64,000 nucleotides of DNA. Source: an uncultured Sphingorhabdus sp. (GTDB lineage: Bacteria > Pseudomonadota > Alphaproteobacteria > Sphingomonadales > Sphingomonadaceae). The stretch spans positions 1,342,578 through 1,406,577 of the forward strand of contig CANLOL010000001.1 in NCBI GenBank assembly GCA_947492905.1, given 5' to 3'. The notes beneath the pieces are model-generated. The model did not search any database and had not been told where the DNA came from. It worked only from the letters and a program-made list of their open reading frames with translations. Both the position numbers and the translations under genes were made by a program. Below, piece after piece: positions 54,537 through 64,000 of this stretch; the stretch's first letter is position 1, and each line of letters begins with the position of its first letter.

Positions 54537-56624
54537 ATGCTTAGACAATATGAATTGGTAGAAAAAGTAAGAGAATATGCGCCAGAAGTGGATGAGGATA
54601 GGCTCAACCGCGCATATGTTTTTACCGTTCAAAAACATGGTACGCAAAAACGCGCGAGCGGCGATCCCTATTTTAGCCATCCGATAGAGGTAGCTGGTCT
54701 GATGACCGATCTCAAATTGGATGAAGAAACTATCATTACCGCGCTTTTGCACGATACGGTCGAAGATACTTTGGTCACGATTGAGGAAGTCGAGAGCAAA
54801 TTTGGAGCAGATGTAGCGCGCTTGGTCGATGGCGTAACCAAATTATCCAAGATTGAAGCGCAAACCGAAGATGAGCGCGCAGCCGAAAATTTGCGCAAAT
54901 TTTTATTGGCGATTTCCGATGATATTAGGGTGCTTTTGGTTAAATTAGCAGATCGTCTGCATAATATGCGCACGCTTCATTTTATTTCCAAACCAGAAAA
55001 ACGCCGCCGCATAGCAAAAGAAACAATGGATATTTATGCACCCCTTGCCGAGCGTGTAGGCATGTATGAATATATGCGAGAGATGCAGCTTTTGGCCTTT
55101 GAGCAATTGGAACCAACGGCTTATAAAACCATAACCAAAAGATTAGAGCAAATTCGCGGTGATGAAGTCGATGAAGTCGCCAATATTTCAGCCATTATAA
55201 CCCAAGAAATGCTGGATGGCGGTCTAAAAGTCGAAGTATCTGGCCGTGAAAAACATCCCTATTCGATATGGCGAAAAATGGAAGAGAGGCACATTGCTTT
55301 TGAACAATTAACCGACATTAATGCCTTCCGTATCATTACAGAAAGCGAAGAAGATTGTTACAGAGCCCTTGGGATATTACATAAAAAATGGAAAATGGTT
55401 CCAGGCCGTTTCAAAGATTATATATCCACCCCTAAGCGCAATGGATATAAGTCATTACATACAACAGTCATGTATGCAGATACTATGCGCGTCGAAGTGC
55501 AAATCCGCAGCCAGAATATGCATCATTCTTCTGAATTTGGTTTGGCTGCGCATTGGGCCTATAAAAACCATGCAACCCCAGATGGCAAAGCGGGTTGGAT
55601 CAGAGATTTGATTGAAATCCTTGATAGCAGCAAGGATGCGGAAGATTTCTTAGAAAACACCCGCATGGCTATGTATCAAGACAGGCTATTTGCCTTCTCA
55701 CCCAAAGGCACATTGTACCAATTGCCCAAAGGGGCAACGACAATTGATTTTGCTTATGCTGTTCATACCGATATCGGTAATCGCACTGTGGGCGCAAAAG
55801 TGAATGGCCGCCATGTGCCGCTTCGAACGATGCTGGCCAATGGCGATATGGTTGAAGTGCTAACTTCTGATGCTCAAGAACCGCAGCCTGTCTGGCTTAA
55901 TTTTGCTGTAACTGGAAAGGCGCAAGCCTCTATCAAACGCCATGCACGGCAAATAGAGAGAGGCGAATTAATTTCTATTGGGCGGCAAATATTTGAAGGG
56001 ATAGTGAGCCGATTGCCCGTTAATATTGGTGCTAAAGCGATGAAGGGGGCGATCCAGAAATTAAATCTTCAAAATGAAGAAGATATGATGTTCAAAATTG
56101 GCTCTGGCAAAGTGAAAGACAAAGACTTAATCGAAGCATTAGCCCCAGATTTATCCGAGGATTTTGATAGCAAGTCATGGGAAAATAAAGATAATATAGT
56201 CTCTATTCGCGGGCTTTCTTCTGGCATTTCTTATAATTTAGGACAATGTTGCAATCCCATCCCCGGAGACCGCATAGTTGGTTTGCGTTTTGAAAACCAA
56301 CCAGTGGAAGTGCATACAATCGACTGTCATGAATTGGTGGATGGCACCGATAATGATTGGATTGATTTGTCATGGGGTAATGAGAGCGAAGGCGGTTCGG
56401 CAAAGATAAGAGCTATCATATATAATCGCCCCGGTATGTTAGCCGAGGTTGCCAATATTTTCGGCTATCAACGTGCCAATATGATGAATTTAAAATTATC
56501 TGCGCGCGATGCTGAATTTCATACATTTGAGATAGATGCAGAGGTGCAAAATGCTCAGCACCTGATGAAGATTATATCGACGTTGCGTTCATCAGACGCC
56601 GTTGCGGAAGTTGAGAGAATATAA
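54537..56624 (+). CDS. Bifunctional (p)ppGpp synthetase/hydrolase (RelA/SpoT homologue)
   Basis: A 695-residue Rsh enzyme controlling the stringent response. The hydrolase domain has LLHDTVEDT and DRLHNMRTL. The synthetase domain has GREKHPYSIWRKM, RFKDYISTPKRNGYKSLHTTV and EVQIRSQNMH; the RFKD motif is that of bifunctional SpoT-like enzymes. A TGS domain (about 385-445) and a C-terminal ACT domain follow. The ATG at 54537 is preferred over an upstream TTG. It is probably the only long Rsh in the genome, as usual in alphaproteobacteria. Confidence 0.95.
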   Translation: MLRQYELVEKVREYAPEVDEDRLNRAYVFTVQKHGTQKRASGDPYFSHPIEVAGLMTDLKLDEETIITALLHDTVEDTLVTIEEVESKFGADVARLVDGVTKLSKIEAQTEDERAAENLRKFLLAISDDIRVLLVKLADRLHNMRTLHFISKPEKRRRIAKETMDIYAPLAERVGMYEYMREMQLLAFEQLEPTAYKTITKRLEQIRGDEVDEVANISAIITQEMLDGGLKVEVSGREKHPYSIWRKMEERHIAFEQLTDINAFRIITESEEDCYRALGILHKKWKMVPGRFKDYISTPKRNGYKSLHTTVMYADTMRVEVQIRSQNMHHSSEFGLAAHWAYKNHATPDGKAGWIRDLIEILDSSKDAEDFLENTRMAMYQDRLFAFSPKGTLYQLPKGATTIDFAYAVHTDIGNRTVGAKVNGRHVPLRTMLANGDMVEVLTSDAQEPQPVWLNFAVTGKAQASIKRHARQIERGELISIGRQIFEGIVSRLPVNIGAKAMKGAIQKLNLQNEEDMMFKIGSGKVKDKDLIEALAPDLSEDFDSKSWENKDNIVSIRGLSSGISYNLGQCCNPIPGDRIVGLRFENQPVEVHTIDCHELVDGTDNDWIDLSWGNESEGGSAKIRAIIYNRPGMLAEVANIFGYQRANMMNLKLSARDAEFHTFEIDAEVQNAQHLMKIISTLRSSDAVAEVERI

Positions 56625-56741
56625 GAGATTCTGTTATTTTTATATTATATTGCGGGAATATAGCCAGCAATATCGCCGATAATTTCAGTCTATTGCAAAA
56701 GCTATATCCTGTGATTTTAGCTTTTCGGGATGGCGGCGATA

Positions 56742-57284
56742 TCAATCGGTAAAATCATCCCAATCCATAATATCATCACTATCGGCTTGTACGAATTTTT
56801 GCGCTATTTTAATATCATGGCCTGCGCGCAAAAAAGCCCCCAATTGCTTTTGTTTTTTCTCCCGTGACGCAGGTTCTTTTGCATATGGGCCAATATGTTT
56901 TTTGCGGGCAAAATTATCCGCAGCTTGCCACTGATTATCGCGCAAAATGGCCAAAGCCTCGGTTTGATCCTCGCCCTCTATTCCGCTGGCATATATATCT
57001 TGCTCTAATCTTTTCAGACCATAACCGCGATTGAGCAAAGACCGTGCTTTGCTGGCGGCGAAAACAGCATCATCGACATAGGAGCGCGATGCAAATTCTT
57101 CGACCAAAGCCTCTATATCGGGCCGTTCGCTCTCATCCCATCCTCTTTCACGCACTTTGCGTTCCAAATATTGTTTTAGTTTTTTGCGGCTGGTGGCGTA
57201 TTTGCCAACATAATGCAAAGCTAGTGCGCGCAATTTGGACGAATTTAGCGGCGGAATTTCCTTTTTTTGTGAATTATAACGCAT
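56742..57284 (-). CDS. recX: RecX family regulatory protein
   Basis: A 180-residue RecX-like protein, which modulates RecA filaments. It shows the helical-repeat signatures ALHYVGKYATSRKKLKQYLERKV, SRSYVDDAVFAASKARSLLNRGYG and LERQDI-like LEQDIYASGI. recA is not adjacent; a detached recX is common in alphaproteobacteria. It converges on the rsh gene. Confidence 0.85.
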   Translation of the reverse strand: MRYNSQKKEIPPLNSSKLRALALHYVGKYATSRKKLKQYLERKVRERGWDESERPDIEALVEEFASRSYVDDAVFAASKARSLLNRGYGLKRLEQDIYASGIEGEDQTEALAILRDNQWQAADNFARKKHIGPYAKEPASREKKQKQLGAFLRAGHDIKIAQKFVQADSDDIMDWDDFTD

Positions 57285-57479
57285 CGTGCCATTTTTATGC
57301 CATAGTCCAGCCGAAATTAGAACCGTTTATGGCGATAATGCTATATTAATGTTAACAAATTTATTCAGATATTTGACAATATGCCCACAATGTGGCGTTA
57401 GTTGATTGAGAATAGCATAAAATTCTGCCTATTTACGGTTTGTAAATTATCTAAGGCATTGATCTTATAAGGGAATAAG

Positions 57480-59210
57480 ATGACTGAATTGACAGCAACA
57501 CCAACCTATGACCAAGATTTGCCGCGCCGTTTATCGGATTTCGAGACATTAGGTGAAGCGCTTGATTACGCAGCGTTAGGAAAAAGAGGCCTAAATTTTC
57601 ATGACATGCGCGGTAATCTGTCACAAGCCTATCCCTTTTCTGAGCTTAGGTCTGATGCTCTTTCAATGGCATATCGTCTGATACATTATGGTGTGAAACC
57701 GGGCGATAGAATAGCATTAGTCGCAGAGACAGGTTCTAATTTTGCAGCATTATTCTTTGGCTGTGTATATGCTGGGGCATGGCCTGTACCACTGCCGTTA
57801 CCAACATCTTTTGGCGGCAAAGAATCCTATATTGATCAATTATCGGTGCAATTAAAAAGCAGCGATCCCTCTATTTTATTCTATCCGCCCGAAATATCTG
57901 AAATGGGATTGGCCGCTGCACAGCAATGCGGCGTTGAGGGATTGGATTGGGATAGTTTTTCAGAAAAATTGTCCGATAAAATTGATCTGCCTGTCTCTAA
58001 GACAGATGATATTTGCTATTTACAATATAGCAGCGGTTCGACCCGTTTTCCGCATGGTGTCGCGGTTACGCACAAAGCATTGCTTAACAATTTATCAGCC
58101 CATTCGCATGGAATGGAATTGGTCGATAGCGATCGCTGTGTTTCATGGTTGCCTTGGTATCATGATATGGGGTTGGTCGGATGCTTTTTGTCTGTTGTCG
58201 CAAACCAAGTCTCTACTGATTATATGAAAACAGAGGATTTTGCGCGCCGTCCGCTTGCATGGCTCGATATGATAAGCCGTTCAGAAGGAACAGTGATTAG
58301 CTATTCCCCAACATTTGGTTATGATATTTGTTCGCGCCGGATAAGCAGTCAGACCGATGTTGCAGAGCGTTTTAATCTCGATAATTGGCGTTTAGCGGGC
58401 AATGGTGCGGATATGATCCGCCCTGATGTGATGCAAAATTTCGTCGATGCCTTTTCAGATGCTGGCTTTAAAGCTTCGGCATTTTTACCAAGCTATGGTC
58501 TTGCAGAGGCGACATTGGCTGTATCCATAATGCCGCCGAGCGAGGGTATCGTAGTAGAATTGGTGGCTGAAACAGATTTATCTGGTTCGCAAGAATCCGA
58601 TGATAAACCAACACGTTATCGTTCGATTGTGAATTGCGGTAAAGCTGTGAAAGATATGAAAATAGAAGCCCGTGATGATATGGGGAATTTGGTTCCCGAT
58701 AAGATGATCGGCAAAATATGGTGCAGCGGACCATCTATCATGGATAGCTATTTCCGCGATCCAGAAGCTACGCAAGCGTGTTTGGTCGATGGTTGGCTTG
58801 ATACAGGGGATATGGGTTATTTATCGGATGATTATGTTTACATCGTTGGCCGCGCCAAAGATATGATCATAATAAATGGCAAAAATCACTGGCCGCAAGA
58901 TATTGAATGGGCAGTTGAACAACTACCAGGCTTTAAATCTGGCGATATTGCTGCATTTGCTATCACGACTGAGGGTGGTGAAGAAACTCCTGCTGTGTTG
59001 GTACAATGTAGAACATCAGATGATAAAGAGCGCGGTATTTTGCGTGACAAGATTAAGGAAAAAGTCCGCTCTATCACTGGCATGCAATGCGTTGTGGAAT
59101 TGGTACCGCCCAGAACATTACCGCGCACTAGCTCTGGCAAATTGAGCCGAGCAAAAGCTAGAAACCTTTATTTATCGGGTGAAATTACCCCATATATGGT
59201 TGCTGCATAG
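57480..59210 (+). CDS. Fatty acyl-AMP ligase
   Basis: A 576-residue adenylating enzyme of the FadD32/FAAL type that activates a fatty acid as acyl-AMP for transfer to an acyl carrier protein. Core motifs are YSSGSTRFPHGV, WLPWYHDMGLVG, LPSYGLAEATLAV and the C-terminal SSGKLSR with the catalytic Lys. FAALs commonly feed polyketide or sphingolipid pathways. In sphingomonads a sphingolipid role is plausible, but no acyl carrier or serine palmitoyltransferase gene is adjacent. Confidence 0.86.
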   Translation: MTELTATPTYDQDLPRRLSDFETLGEALDYAALGKRGLNFHDMRGNLSQAYPFSELRSDALSMAYRLIHYGVKPGDRIALVAETGSNFAALFFGCVYAGAWPVPLPLPTSFGGKESYIDQLSVQLKSSDPSILFYPPEISEMGLAAAQQCGVEGLDWDSFSEKLSDKIDLPVSKTDDICYLQYSSGSTRFPHGVAVTHKALLNNLSAHSHGMELVDSDRCVSWLPWYHDMGLVGCFLSVVANQVSTDYMKTEDFARRPLAWLDMISRSEGTVISYSPTFGYDICSRRISSQTDVAERFNLDNWRLAGNGADMIRPDVMQNFVDAFSDAGFKASAFLPSYGLAEATLAVSIMPPSEGIVVELVAETDLSGSQESDDKPTRYRSIVNCGKAVKDMKIEARDDMGNLVPDKMIGKIWCSGPSIMDSYFRDPEATQACLVDGWLDTGDMGYLSDDYVYIVGRAKDMIIINGKNHWPQDIEWAVEQLPGFKSGDIAAFAITTEGGEETPAVLVQCRTSDDKERGILRDKIKEKVRSITGMQCVVELVPPRTLPRTSSGKLSRAKARNLYLSGEITPYMVAA

Positions 59211-59329
59211 ATTTATTGCATAAGTTATTAAAATCAGAGATTTAATTTTTGAAATTTATTTTTAAAAATATATCAATAAATTTGGTTTTGATTACCAATT
59301 GGTAATAATTATTCACTAGTTAGTGATGT

Positions 59330-61693
59330 GTGGAAAATGAGAATCAAAATAGTGAATTAGCAAATAAGGTTTCTTTGCCTGCAATATTGGGCTTTAAAGA
59401 ACCCCTTGGCATATCACGTCAAGATTTGTCGAATTTGCAAATTTCAATCAATAATATAGCAAGCCCGCTGAAAAACATCATGAGCCTTATTGGCGGCGGT
59501 GCTGCTGCTTTCATCATGATGGAAGCTACAGCTATGCCTATATGGATTGGTTGGCTAGTTCTATTCACTGTTTTCCAAGCGTCGATAATTATCAAATCCA
59601 AAGCTATTAATGATAGAAAGATTGGTTCTGATAAAGCTTCGCACGTCAAAAACCTTATATTACTCTCTACTATATCCGGAGTATTATGGGGGTTACCCTT
59701 TGTTTTATTGGCCATATATGGAACGACATTAAGCCTAATTTATTATTGCGCTGTTGCTCTGATATTAGTCATTATATCCCCGCAAGTATTGCCTTTAATC
59801 CCCGCTGCTACTCTATTATTCCAACTTGCTATAGCTACTTTAGGTGCGCTATCTTTTATAATGCTTGGCGAATATGATATTGCGGGTTTCATTGTTGGTG
59901 TAACGGCGCTGCTATTTATCAGTACCTTGCGTAATGCGCACAGCAGCATCTTATACGAATTATCCTCCACCGTATTACAAGAAAAATCAGAAACGGTTAG
60001 CCTTTTGCTGCGCGAGTTTGAGGATAGCGGGGCGGATTGGCTCTGGCAGACGGATACTTCACGATGTGCTATTCATGTCTCACCTCGTTTTGCTTATGCG
60101 CTTGGCGTTACGCCCAATGAAGCCAATGGCCAGCCCTTATTAAAATTAATAGCAGGCGATGCTTGGGAAACAGGAAAATATCCTACGAGCCTGCATGATT
60201 TAGCTGAGAGATTGAAGCGACGTGAACCTTTTAGCAATTTGATCTTGCCTGTAGAAATTAACGGTTCGATGAAATGGTGGGAATTATCAGCATCAGCAAG
60301 AACATCTGATTCCGGGGCTTTCTTGGGGTTCAGGGGTGTTGGCTCTGATGTCACCGAACAAAGAGAATCCGAACAAAAAATCTCTAAATTGGCGCGTTAT
60401 GATACGCTTACAAGCCTTCCTAACCGCCTACAACTAACCGAAGCTCTTGATGAATCTCTGCGTGATGCAGATAAATGGCGACGCCGCTGTGCTTTCTTTA
60501 TGATCGATCTTGATCGATTTAAGGCCGTAAATGATACATTGGGCCATCCGGTTGGCGATAGATTATTAGCGCAAGTATCCAAGCGTTTGGGGTATTTGAT
60601 GACAGATAATGAATTATGTGGCCGTTTGGGCGGTGATGAATTTGCTATCGTCATTAAAGATGCAACGGATAGCGCCTATATTGATAGATTAGCGAAATCC
60701 ATTATCGAAGCGATTGCGAAGCCTTTTGAAATAGATCAACATACAATTTTCATCGGAGCGAGTATCGGCAGCGCCCGTGGTCCCGTGGATGGACGCACTG
60801 TGGAAATGTTAATGCGCAGTGCTGATTTGGCGCTATATCGTTCAAAAGACGAAGGCGGTAATTCTCATTTCGCATATCATCATCAATTATTGGCCAATGC
60901 TGAACAACGCCGAACGATGGAAATCGAACTGCGCAAAGCGTTAGAGCGCAACGAATTGCATGTTGAATATCAACCTGTGGTGAGCGCTTCATCAGAGCAT
61001 ACATTAAATGGTTTTGAAGCATTAGTGCGCTGGAATAATGCAAAATTAGGCTCTGTTTCTCCATTCAAATTTATCTCTGTAGCAGAGGATGCGCGCTTAA
61101 TTGTACCAATTGGCAATTGGGTATTGCGCCAAGCCTGTAGAGATGCAGTGCAATGGCCCGGCAATACCAAAGTAGCCGTCAATATCTCTGTGGATCAATT
61201 GAACAGCACAGGGTTTGTCCAAAGCGTTAGCGATGCTCTAAAAGATAGCGGCTTACCTGCTTGGAGGCTTGAGCTAGAGGTTACCGAGGGAATATTCTTG
61301 CGCGATGGCGGGGCTGCCACTCAAATTTTGAATCAAATTCGCGAGATGGGCATTAAATTATCACTGGATGATTTTGGTACTGGCTACTCTTCTTTGGGTT
61401 ATTTGCGCAATAATCGCTTCGATACGATTAAGATTGATCGCAGCTTTGTGACGGGTGCAGCGCAAAATAAAGCAGAGAGCCTTGCTATCATTCGCGCCGT
61501 GGTGGCGCTGTGTGAGAGCTTAGGACTGGCTACTACAGCCGAGGGCGTAGAAACCGAGCATGAATTGCAAATGATACAACAGCTTGGTTGTACCAAAATT
61601 CAAGGCTATTATTTTGGCCGTCCAATGGTGTTTGATGATAGCATGCTTTTATTTGAAAATGGCATGAGGGCAGAGAAATCTAACGTCGCTTAA
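59330..61693 (+). CDS. Membrane PAS-GGDEF-EAL cyclic-di-GMP signalling protein
   Basis: A 787-residue protein with about six membrane segments (residues 40-205), a PAS-like domain (about 225-335, with DWLWQTD), GGDEF (RLGGDEF, near residue 427) and EAL (EALVRW; DDFGTGYSSLGYLR). Both catalytic motifs look intact, so it may make and break c-di-GMP, though one activity often dominates. The start is a GTG at 59330; no better start is seen. Confidence 0.88.
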   Translation: MENENQNSELANKVSLPAILGFKEPLGISRQDLSNLQISINNIASPLKNIMSLIGGGAAAFIMMEATAMPIWIGWLVLFTVFQASIIIKSKAINDRKIGSDKASHVKNLILLSTISGVLWGLPFVLLAIYGTTLSLIYYCAVALILVIISPQVLPLIPAATLLFQLAIATLGALSFIMLGEYDIAGFIVGVTALLFISTLRNAHSSILYELSSTVLQEKSETVSLLLREFEDSGADWLWQTDTSRCAIHVSPRFAYALGVTPNEANGQPLLKLIAGDAWETGKYPTSLHDLAERLKRREPFSNLILPVEINGSMKWWELSASARTSDSGAFLGFRGVGSDVTEQRESEQKISKLARYDTLTSLPNRLQLTEALDESLRDADKWRRRCAFFMIDLDRFKAVNDTLGHPVGDRLLAQVSKRLGYLMTDNELCGRLGGDEFAIVIKDATDSAYIDRLAKSIIEAIAKPFEIDQHTIFIGASIGSARGPVDGRTVEMLMRSADLALYRSKDEGGNSHFAYHHQLLANAEQRRTMEIELRKALERNELHVEYQPVVSASSEHTLNGFEALVRWNNAKLGSVSPFKFISVAEDARLIVPIGNWVLRQACRDAVQWPGNTKVAVNISVDQLNSTGFVQSVSDALKDSGLPAWRLELEVTEGIFLRDGGAATQILNQIREMGIKLSLDDFGTGYSSLGYLRNNRFDTIKIDRSFVTGAAQNKAESLAIIRAVVALCESLGLATTAEGVETEHELQMIQQLGCTKIQGYYFGRPMVFDDSMLLFENGMRAEKSNVA

Positions 61694-61709
61694 TCTAAGC
61701 AGTTATAAA

Positions 61710-62060
61710 TTATAAAATTTCATGCACTATTTCTTGTGGGCGGCATAATCTGACACCCTTATCGGTTTCGACGATTGGCCTGTTAACTAGCATGGAATCT
61801 TGGCTCATCGCTGATATAATAGCTTCTTCGCTCACATCATCTGCGGTGAGACCCAATTCTTCGGCTTTTGATCCGCGAACCCGCAAAGCATCTTTTGCGC
61901 TCATTTTGGAATCGCGCAGCAATTGTTCTAATTTTTCACGGCTATAAGGCGCTTTGAGATATTCTATCACCTCAACATCAACCCCATCAGCTTCCTCTAA
62001 TATCGCCAATGTTTTGCGCGATGTTCCGCATTTTGGATTATGCCAGATGGTAGCTTTCAT
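61710..62060 (-). CDS. arsC: ArsC-family arsenate reductase (glutaredoxin type)
   Basis: A 116-residue thioredoxin-fold protein. The catalytic Cys11 is in NPKCGTSRKT, and the C-terminal NRPIVETDKGVRLCRP holds an Arg of the substrate site and Cys106. The E. coli ArsC residues Arg60, Arg94 and Arg107 have likely counterparts. No ars operon is around, so the assignment to arsenate reduction rather than another thiol oxidoreductase role is uncertain. Confidence 0.8.
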   Translation of the reverse strand: MKATIWHNPKCGTSRKTLAILEEADGVDVEVIEYLKAPYSREKLEQLLRDSKMSAKDALRVRGSKAEELGLTADDVSEEAIISAMSQDSMLVNRPIVETDKGVRLCRPQEIVHEIL

Positions 62061-62089
62061 GATCTCGTCCTTATTCTTCTATAAATTGC

Positions 62090-62650
62090 TCATTCGCCGC
62101 TTAATGCTTTTTTGTGCATGCGTCCATTTTCAACATAATGGGCCACACCCATGCGCATGCCAGCGATAGCAGACTCTGTTAAATCGCGCACATAACGCGC
62201 TGGAGATCCTGCGAATAATTGCTGCGTTTCAACGCGCTTGCCTTGGGTTAATAATGCACCTGCGGCTAGCATAGAATCGCTCTCCATCACCGCACCATTC
62301 ATCAATGTCGCGGATAGGCCAACAAAGGCACGGTCATGCAATATACAACCATGCGCCATTACCATATGACCCACCAAGACATCTTCACCGATGATGGTTG
62401 GAAAGCCATCGGGATTCATAGGGTCTGGCCCATCGCAATGGATGATGCTGCCATCTTGGATATTGCTGCGCGCGCCAATTTCAACGCGGTTGACCTCTGC
62501 GCGGATAACGCAATTGTACCAAATGCTGACATCCTCGCCGATCGTGACATCACCAATGATGCGGCACCCAGGGGCGATAAAGGCACTGTCATGGATTTTC
62601 GGAGTCATCCCATTGACGGATAAAATAGTAACGTCTGGTCTTTCGATCAT
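62090..62650 (-). CDS. Gamma-carbonic-anhydrase-like protein
   Basis: A 186-residue left-handed beta-helix protein of the gamma-CA/YrdA family. Zinc-ligand histidines lie in SIIHCDG and GHMVMAHGCIL. Family members are carbonic anhydrases or inactive relatives. The ATG at 62650 with GAGAG upstream is preferred over a TTG at 62662. It lies 59-71 bp after hemB in the same direction. Confidence 0.85.
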   Translation of the reverse strand: MIERPDVTILSVNGMTPKIHDSAFIAPGCRIIGDVTIGEDVSIWYNCVIRAEVNRVEIGARSNIQDGSIIHCDGPDPMNPDGFPTIIGEDVLVGHMVMAHGCILHDRAFVGLSATLMNGAVMESDSMLAAGALLTQGKRVETQQLFAGSPARYVRDLTESAIAGMRMGVAHYVENGRMHKKALSGE

Positions 62651-62721
62651 ATTAACTCTCAAATAATGTAGTTTGGCCGCTTTTAATCACCCATTTAAAA
62701 GAAAGCAAAGCGAAATGACAT

Positions 62722-63735
62722 TCAACCTTTTAATAGCGTCGCAACATAATGCGCATGATAGGTTAATATGCCGCTGGCACCGGCACGTTTGAAACCCATT
62801 AAACTCTCTAACACCATAGCTTCGCGCTCCGCTGATCCTGCTGCAACAGCAGCTTCAATCATCGCATATTCGCCCGATACTTGATAGGCATAGACAGGGA
62901 TGCAAAATTCATCATGAACGCGGCGCACTATATCAAGATAGGGCATGCCGGGCTTGACCATCACGCTATCTGCGCCCTCATCAATATCCATAGCAACTTC
63001 GCGCAATGCTTCATCGCTATTGGCATAATCCATTTGATAAGTTTTCTTATCGCCCTTTAAAATTCCCGAAGAACCAACTGCATCGCGAAATGGGCCGTAA
63101 AAGGCGCTAGCATATTTTGCGGCATAGGCCATGATTTGCACATTGGGAAAGCCATTCATTTCTAATGCTTTGCGGATCGTGCCAATGCGCCCATCCATCA
63201 TATCGCTAGGGGCTATAATATCCGCACCTGCTTGCGCTTGATTAAGTGCCTGATCGACCAAAGCAGCAACGGTTTCATCATTCATGACATAGCCATCGCC
63301 ATCAACCAAGCCATCCTGACCATGGCTGGTGTAGGGATCAAGTGCGACATCGGTTAAGATACCAATATCATCGCCGCATTCAGATTTAATGGCGCTTATG
63401 GCTTGGCACATTAGATTGTAGGGATTAGCCGATTCTGCTCCATCTTCACTGCGCTTATCGGCTTGGGTGTTTGGAAATAAGGCGATGCAGGGGATACCCA
63501 GAGCAATGGCTTCTTTCGCGCGTAAAATTATATTATCCACGGACCAACGTGAAACGCCGGGCAAGCTGTCTATGGGTTCTTCGACCCCGCTACCCGCAGT
63601 GATGAACAATGGCCAAATTAAATCAGCAGAGCTTAGGTGATTTTCGCGCACCATCGCGCGGCTCCACGAAGTGCTGCGTGTGCGGCGTAAACGGCTATTC
63701 GGAAAAGAAGGGCTTTGATTAAATTTTGATGTCAT
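62722..63735 (-). CDS. hemB: Porphobilinogen synthase (delta-aminolevulinic acid dehydratase)
   Basis: A 337-residue enzyme condensing two 5-aminolevulinate molecules into porphobilinogen for heme and related pigments. Schiff-base lysines are Lys207 (AYAAKYASAFYGPFR) and Lys261 (MVKPGMPYLD). The DVALDPYTSHGQDG segment lacks the catalytic zinc cysteines, so it belongs to the Mg-dependent class. Length is normal. Confidence 0.95.
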   Translation of the reverse strand: MTSKFNQSPSFPNSRLRRTRSTSWSRAMVRENHLSSADLIWPLFITAGSGVEEPIDSLPGVSRWSVDNIILRAKEAIALGIPCIALFPNTQADKRSEDGAESANPYNLMCQAISAIKSECGDDIGILTDVALDPYTSHGQDGLVDGDGYVMNDETVAALVDQALNQAQAGADIIAPSDMMDGRIGTIRKALEMNGFPNVQIMAYAAKYASAFYGPFRDAVGSSGILKGDKKTYQMDYANSDEALREVAMDIDEGADSVMVKPGMPYLDIVRRVHDEFCIPVYAYQVSGEYAMIEAAVAAGSAEREAMVLESLMGFKRAGASGILTYHAHYVATLLKG

Positions 63736-63800
63736 GCATCCTCATAGCCGACACTATGATTTAGCTCAATATAGCAAATGCGCAGGTGAACTGCTCTACT

Positions 63801-64000
63801 TTAGAGCTTGAAATTTGTGTTTCTGCGCCTGTCTTTAATCGGTTTAATTGGAAACACAGCGCTCGTCTTTGCTTTGAAGGCGGCACTATTGCTCAATTTT
63901 TCAATCTCACGAACGGGCTCATCACTAATAGTTTCACTTTGCAATGGTGCTAAGGCCGCACCCGGCGCTACGGATTTGAGCTGCGCAAGTTTGGATTTGA
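63801..64000 (-). CDS. C-terminal end of an unidentified gene (5' end missing)
   Basis: On the minus strand, one frame stays open from the right edge to a TAA at 63801, giving the last 65 residues. The sequence ends KPIKDRRRNTNFKL, with a basic C-terminus. The other two frames are closed. No family is recognised. It lies about 65 bp upstream of hemB in the same direction. Confidence 0.45.
   Translation of the reverse strand, partial: KSKLAQLKSVAPGAALAPLQSETISDEPVREIEKLSNSAAFKAKTSAVFPIKPIKDRRRNTNFKL

Overview
The window looks like a chromosomal segment of a low-GC alphaproteobacterium of the order Sphingomonadales. The evidence is gene content: a DUF2794 protein after cysE, a DUF2155/NDUFA12 pair, CarD, an HPr-rel-A cluster, a fatty acyl-AMP ligase, a CC_3452-like protein and an OprP-type porin near a complete pho/pst block. 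By eye the sequence is AT-rich for this order; I did not compute GC. I saw no rRNA, tRNA, CRISPR array, prophage or intact insertion sequence. The placement is inference.

Layout. 1-5.7 kb: a secreted DUF3857/transglutaminase/TPR protein cut by the left edge, a DUF2855 protein, a His-rich lipoprotein and an LplT-like transporter. 5.9-11.4 kb: pgsA-moaD-moaE, oxyR divergent from cysE-DUF2794, a polytopic membrane protein and an SDR dehydrogenase. 11.6-20.8 kb: a phosphate regulon, with an OprP-like porin facing phoR-pstS-pstC-pstA-pstB-phoU-phoB, and candidate Pho boxes. 21.0-23.8 kb: a four-gene cluster of a secreted small protein, a PqqD-like protein, an HprK-related kinase A and a nucleotidyltransferase. 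It resembles peptide-tailoring machinery and is the best candidate for a poorly described system. 23.8-30.3 kb: gph, glmU and glmS, with a lipoprotein gene and a desaturase gene between glmU and glmS. Two related palindromic repeats flank the desaturase.

30.3-39.4 kb: a DUF2157/GDYXXLXY pair, an S9 peptidase, an alternative oxidase, a ThuA-like protein, a membrane GGDEF protein, a hydrolase-OsmC fusion and a GFA-family protein. 39.5-43.2 kb: argD-argF-hslO and a DUF3617 protein. 43.4-48.2 kb: a cobalamin uptake operon (btuB-btuF-btuC-btuD) led by a cobalamin riboswitch. 48.3-53.0 kb: aat, whose reading frame runs about 110 codons antisense into the DUF2155 gene, then NDUFA12, DUF192, a double cold-shock-domain protein, a DUF2807 protein and carD. 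53.3-64.0 kb: an HxlR regulator, a CC_3452-like secreted protein, a bifunctional RelA/SpoT enzyme, recX, a fatty acyl-AMP ligase, a GGDEF-EAL protein, an ArsC-family protein, a gamma-carbonic-anhydrase-like protein, hemB and the C-terminal end of an unidentified gene.

Most of the window is housekeeping. Starts were chosen by Shine-Dalgarno spacing and family N-termini. Where the longest frame began upstream, through a signal peptide or an RNA element, the shorter start is given.
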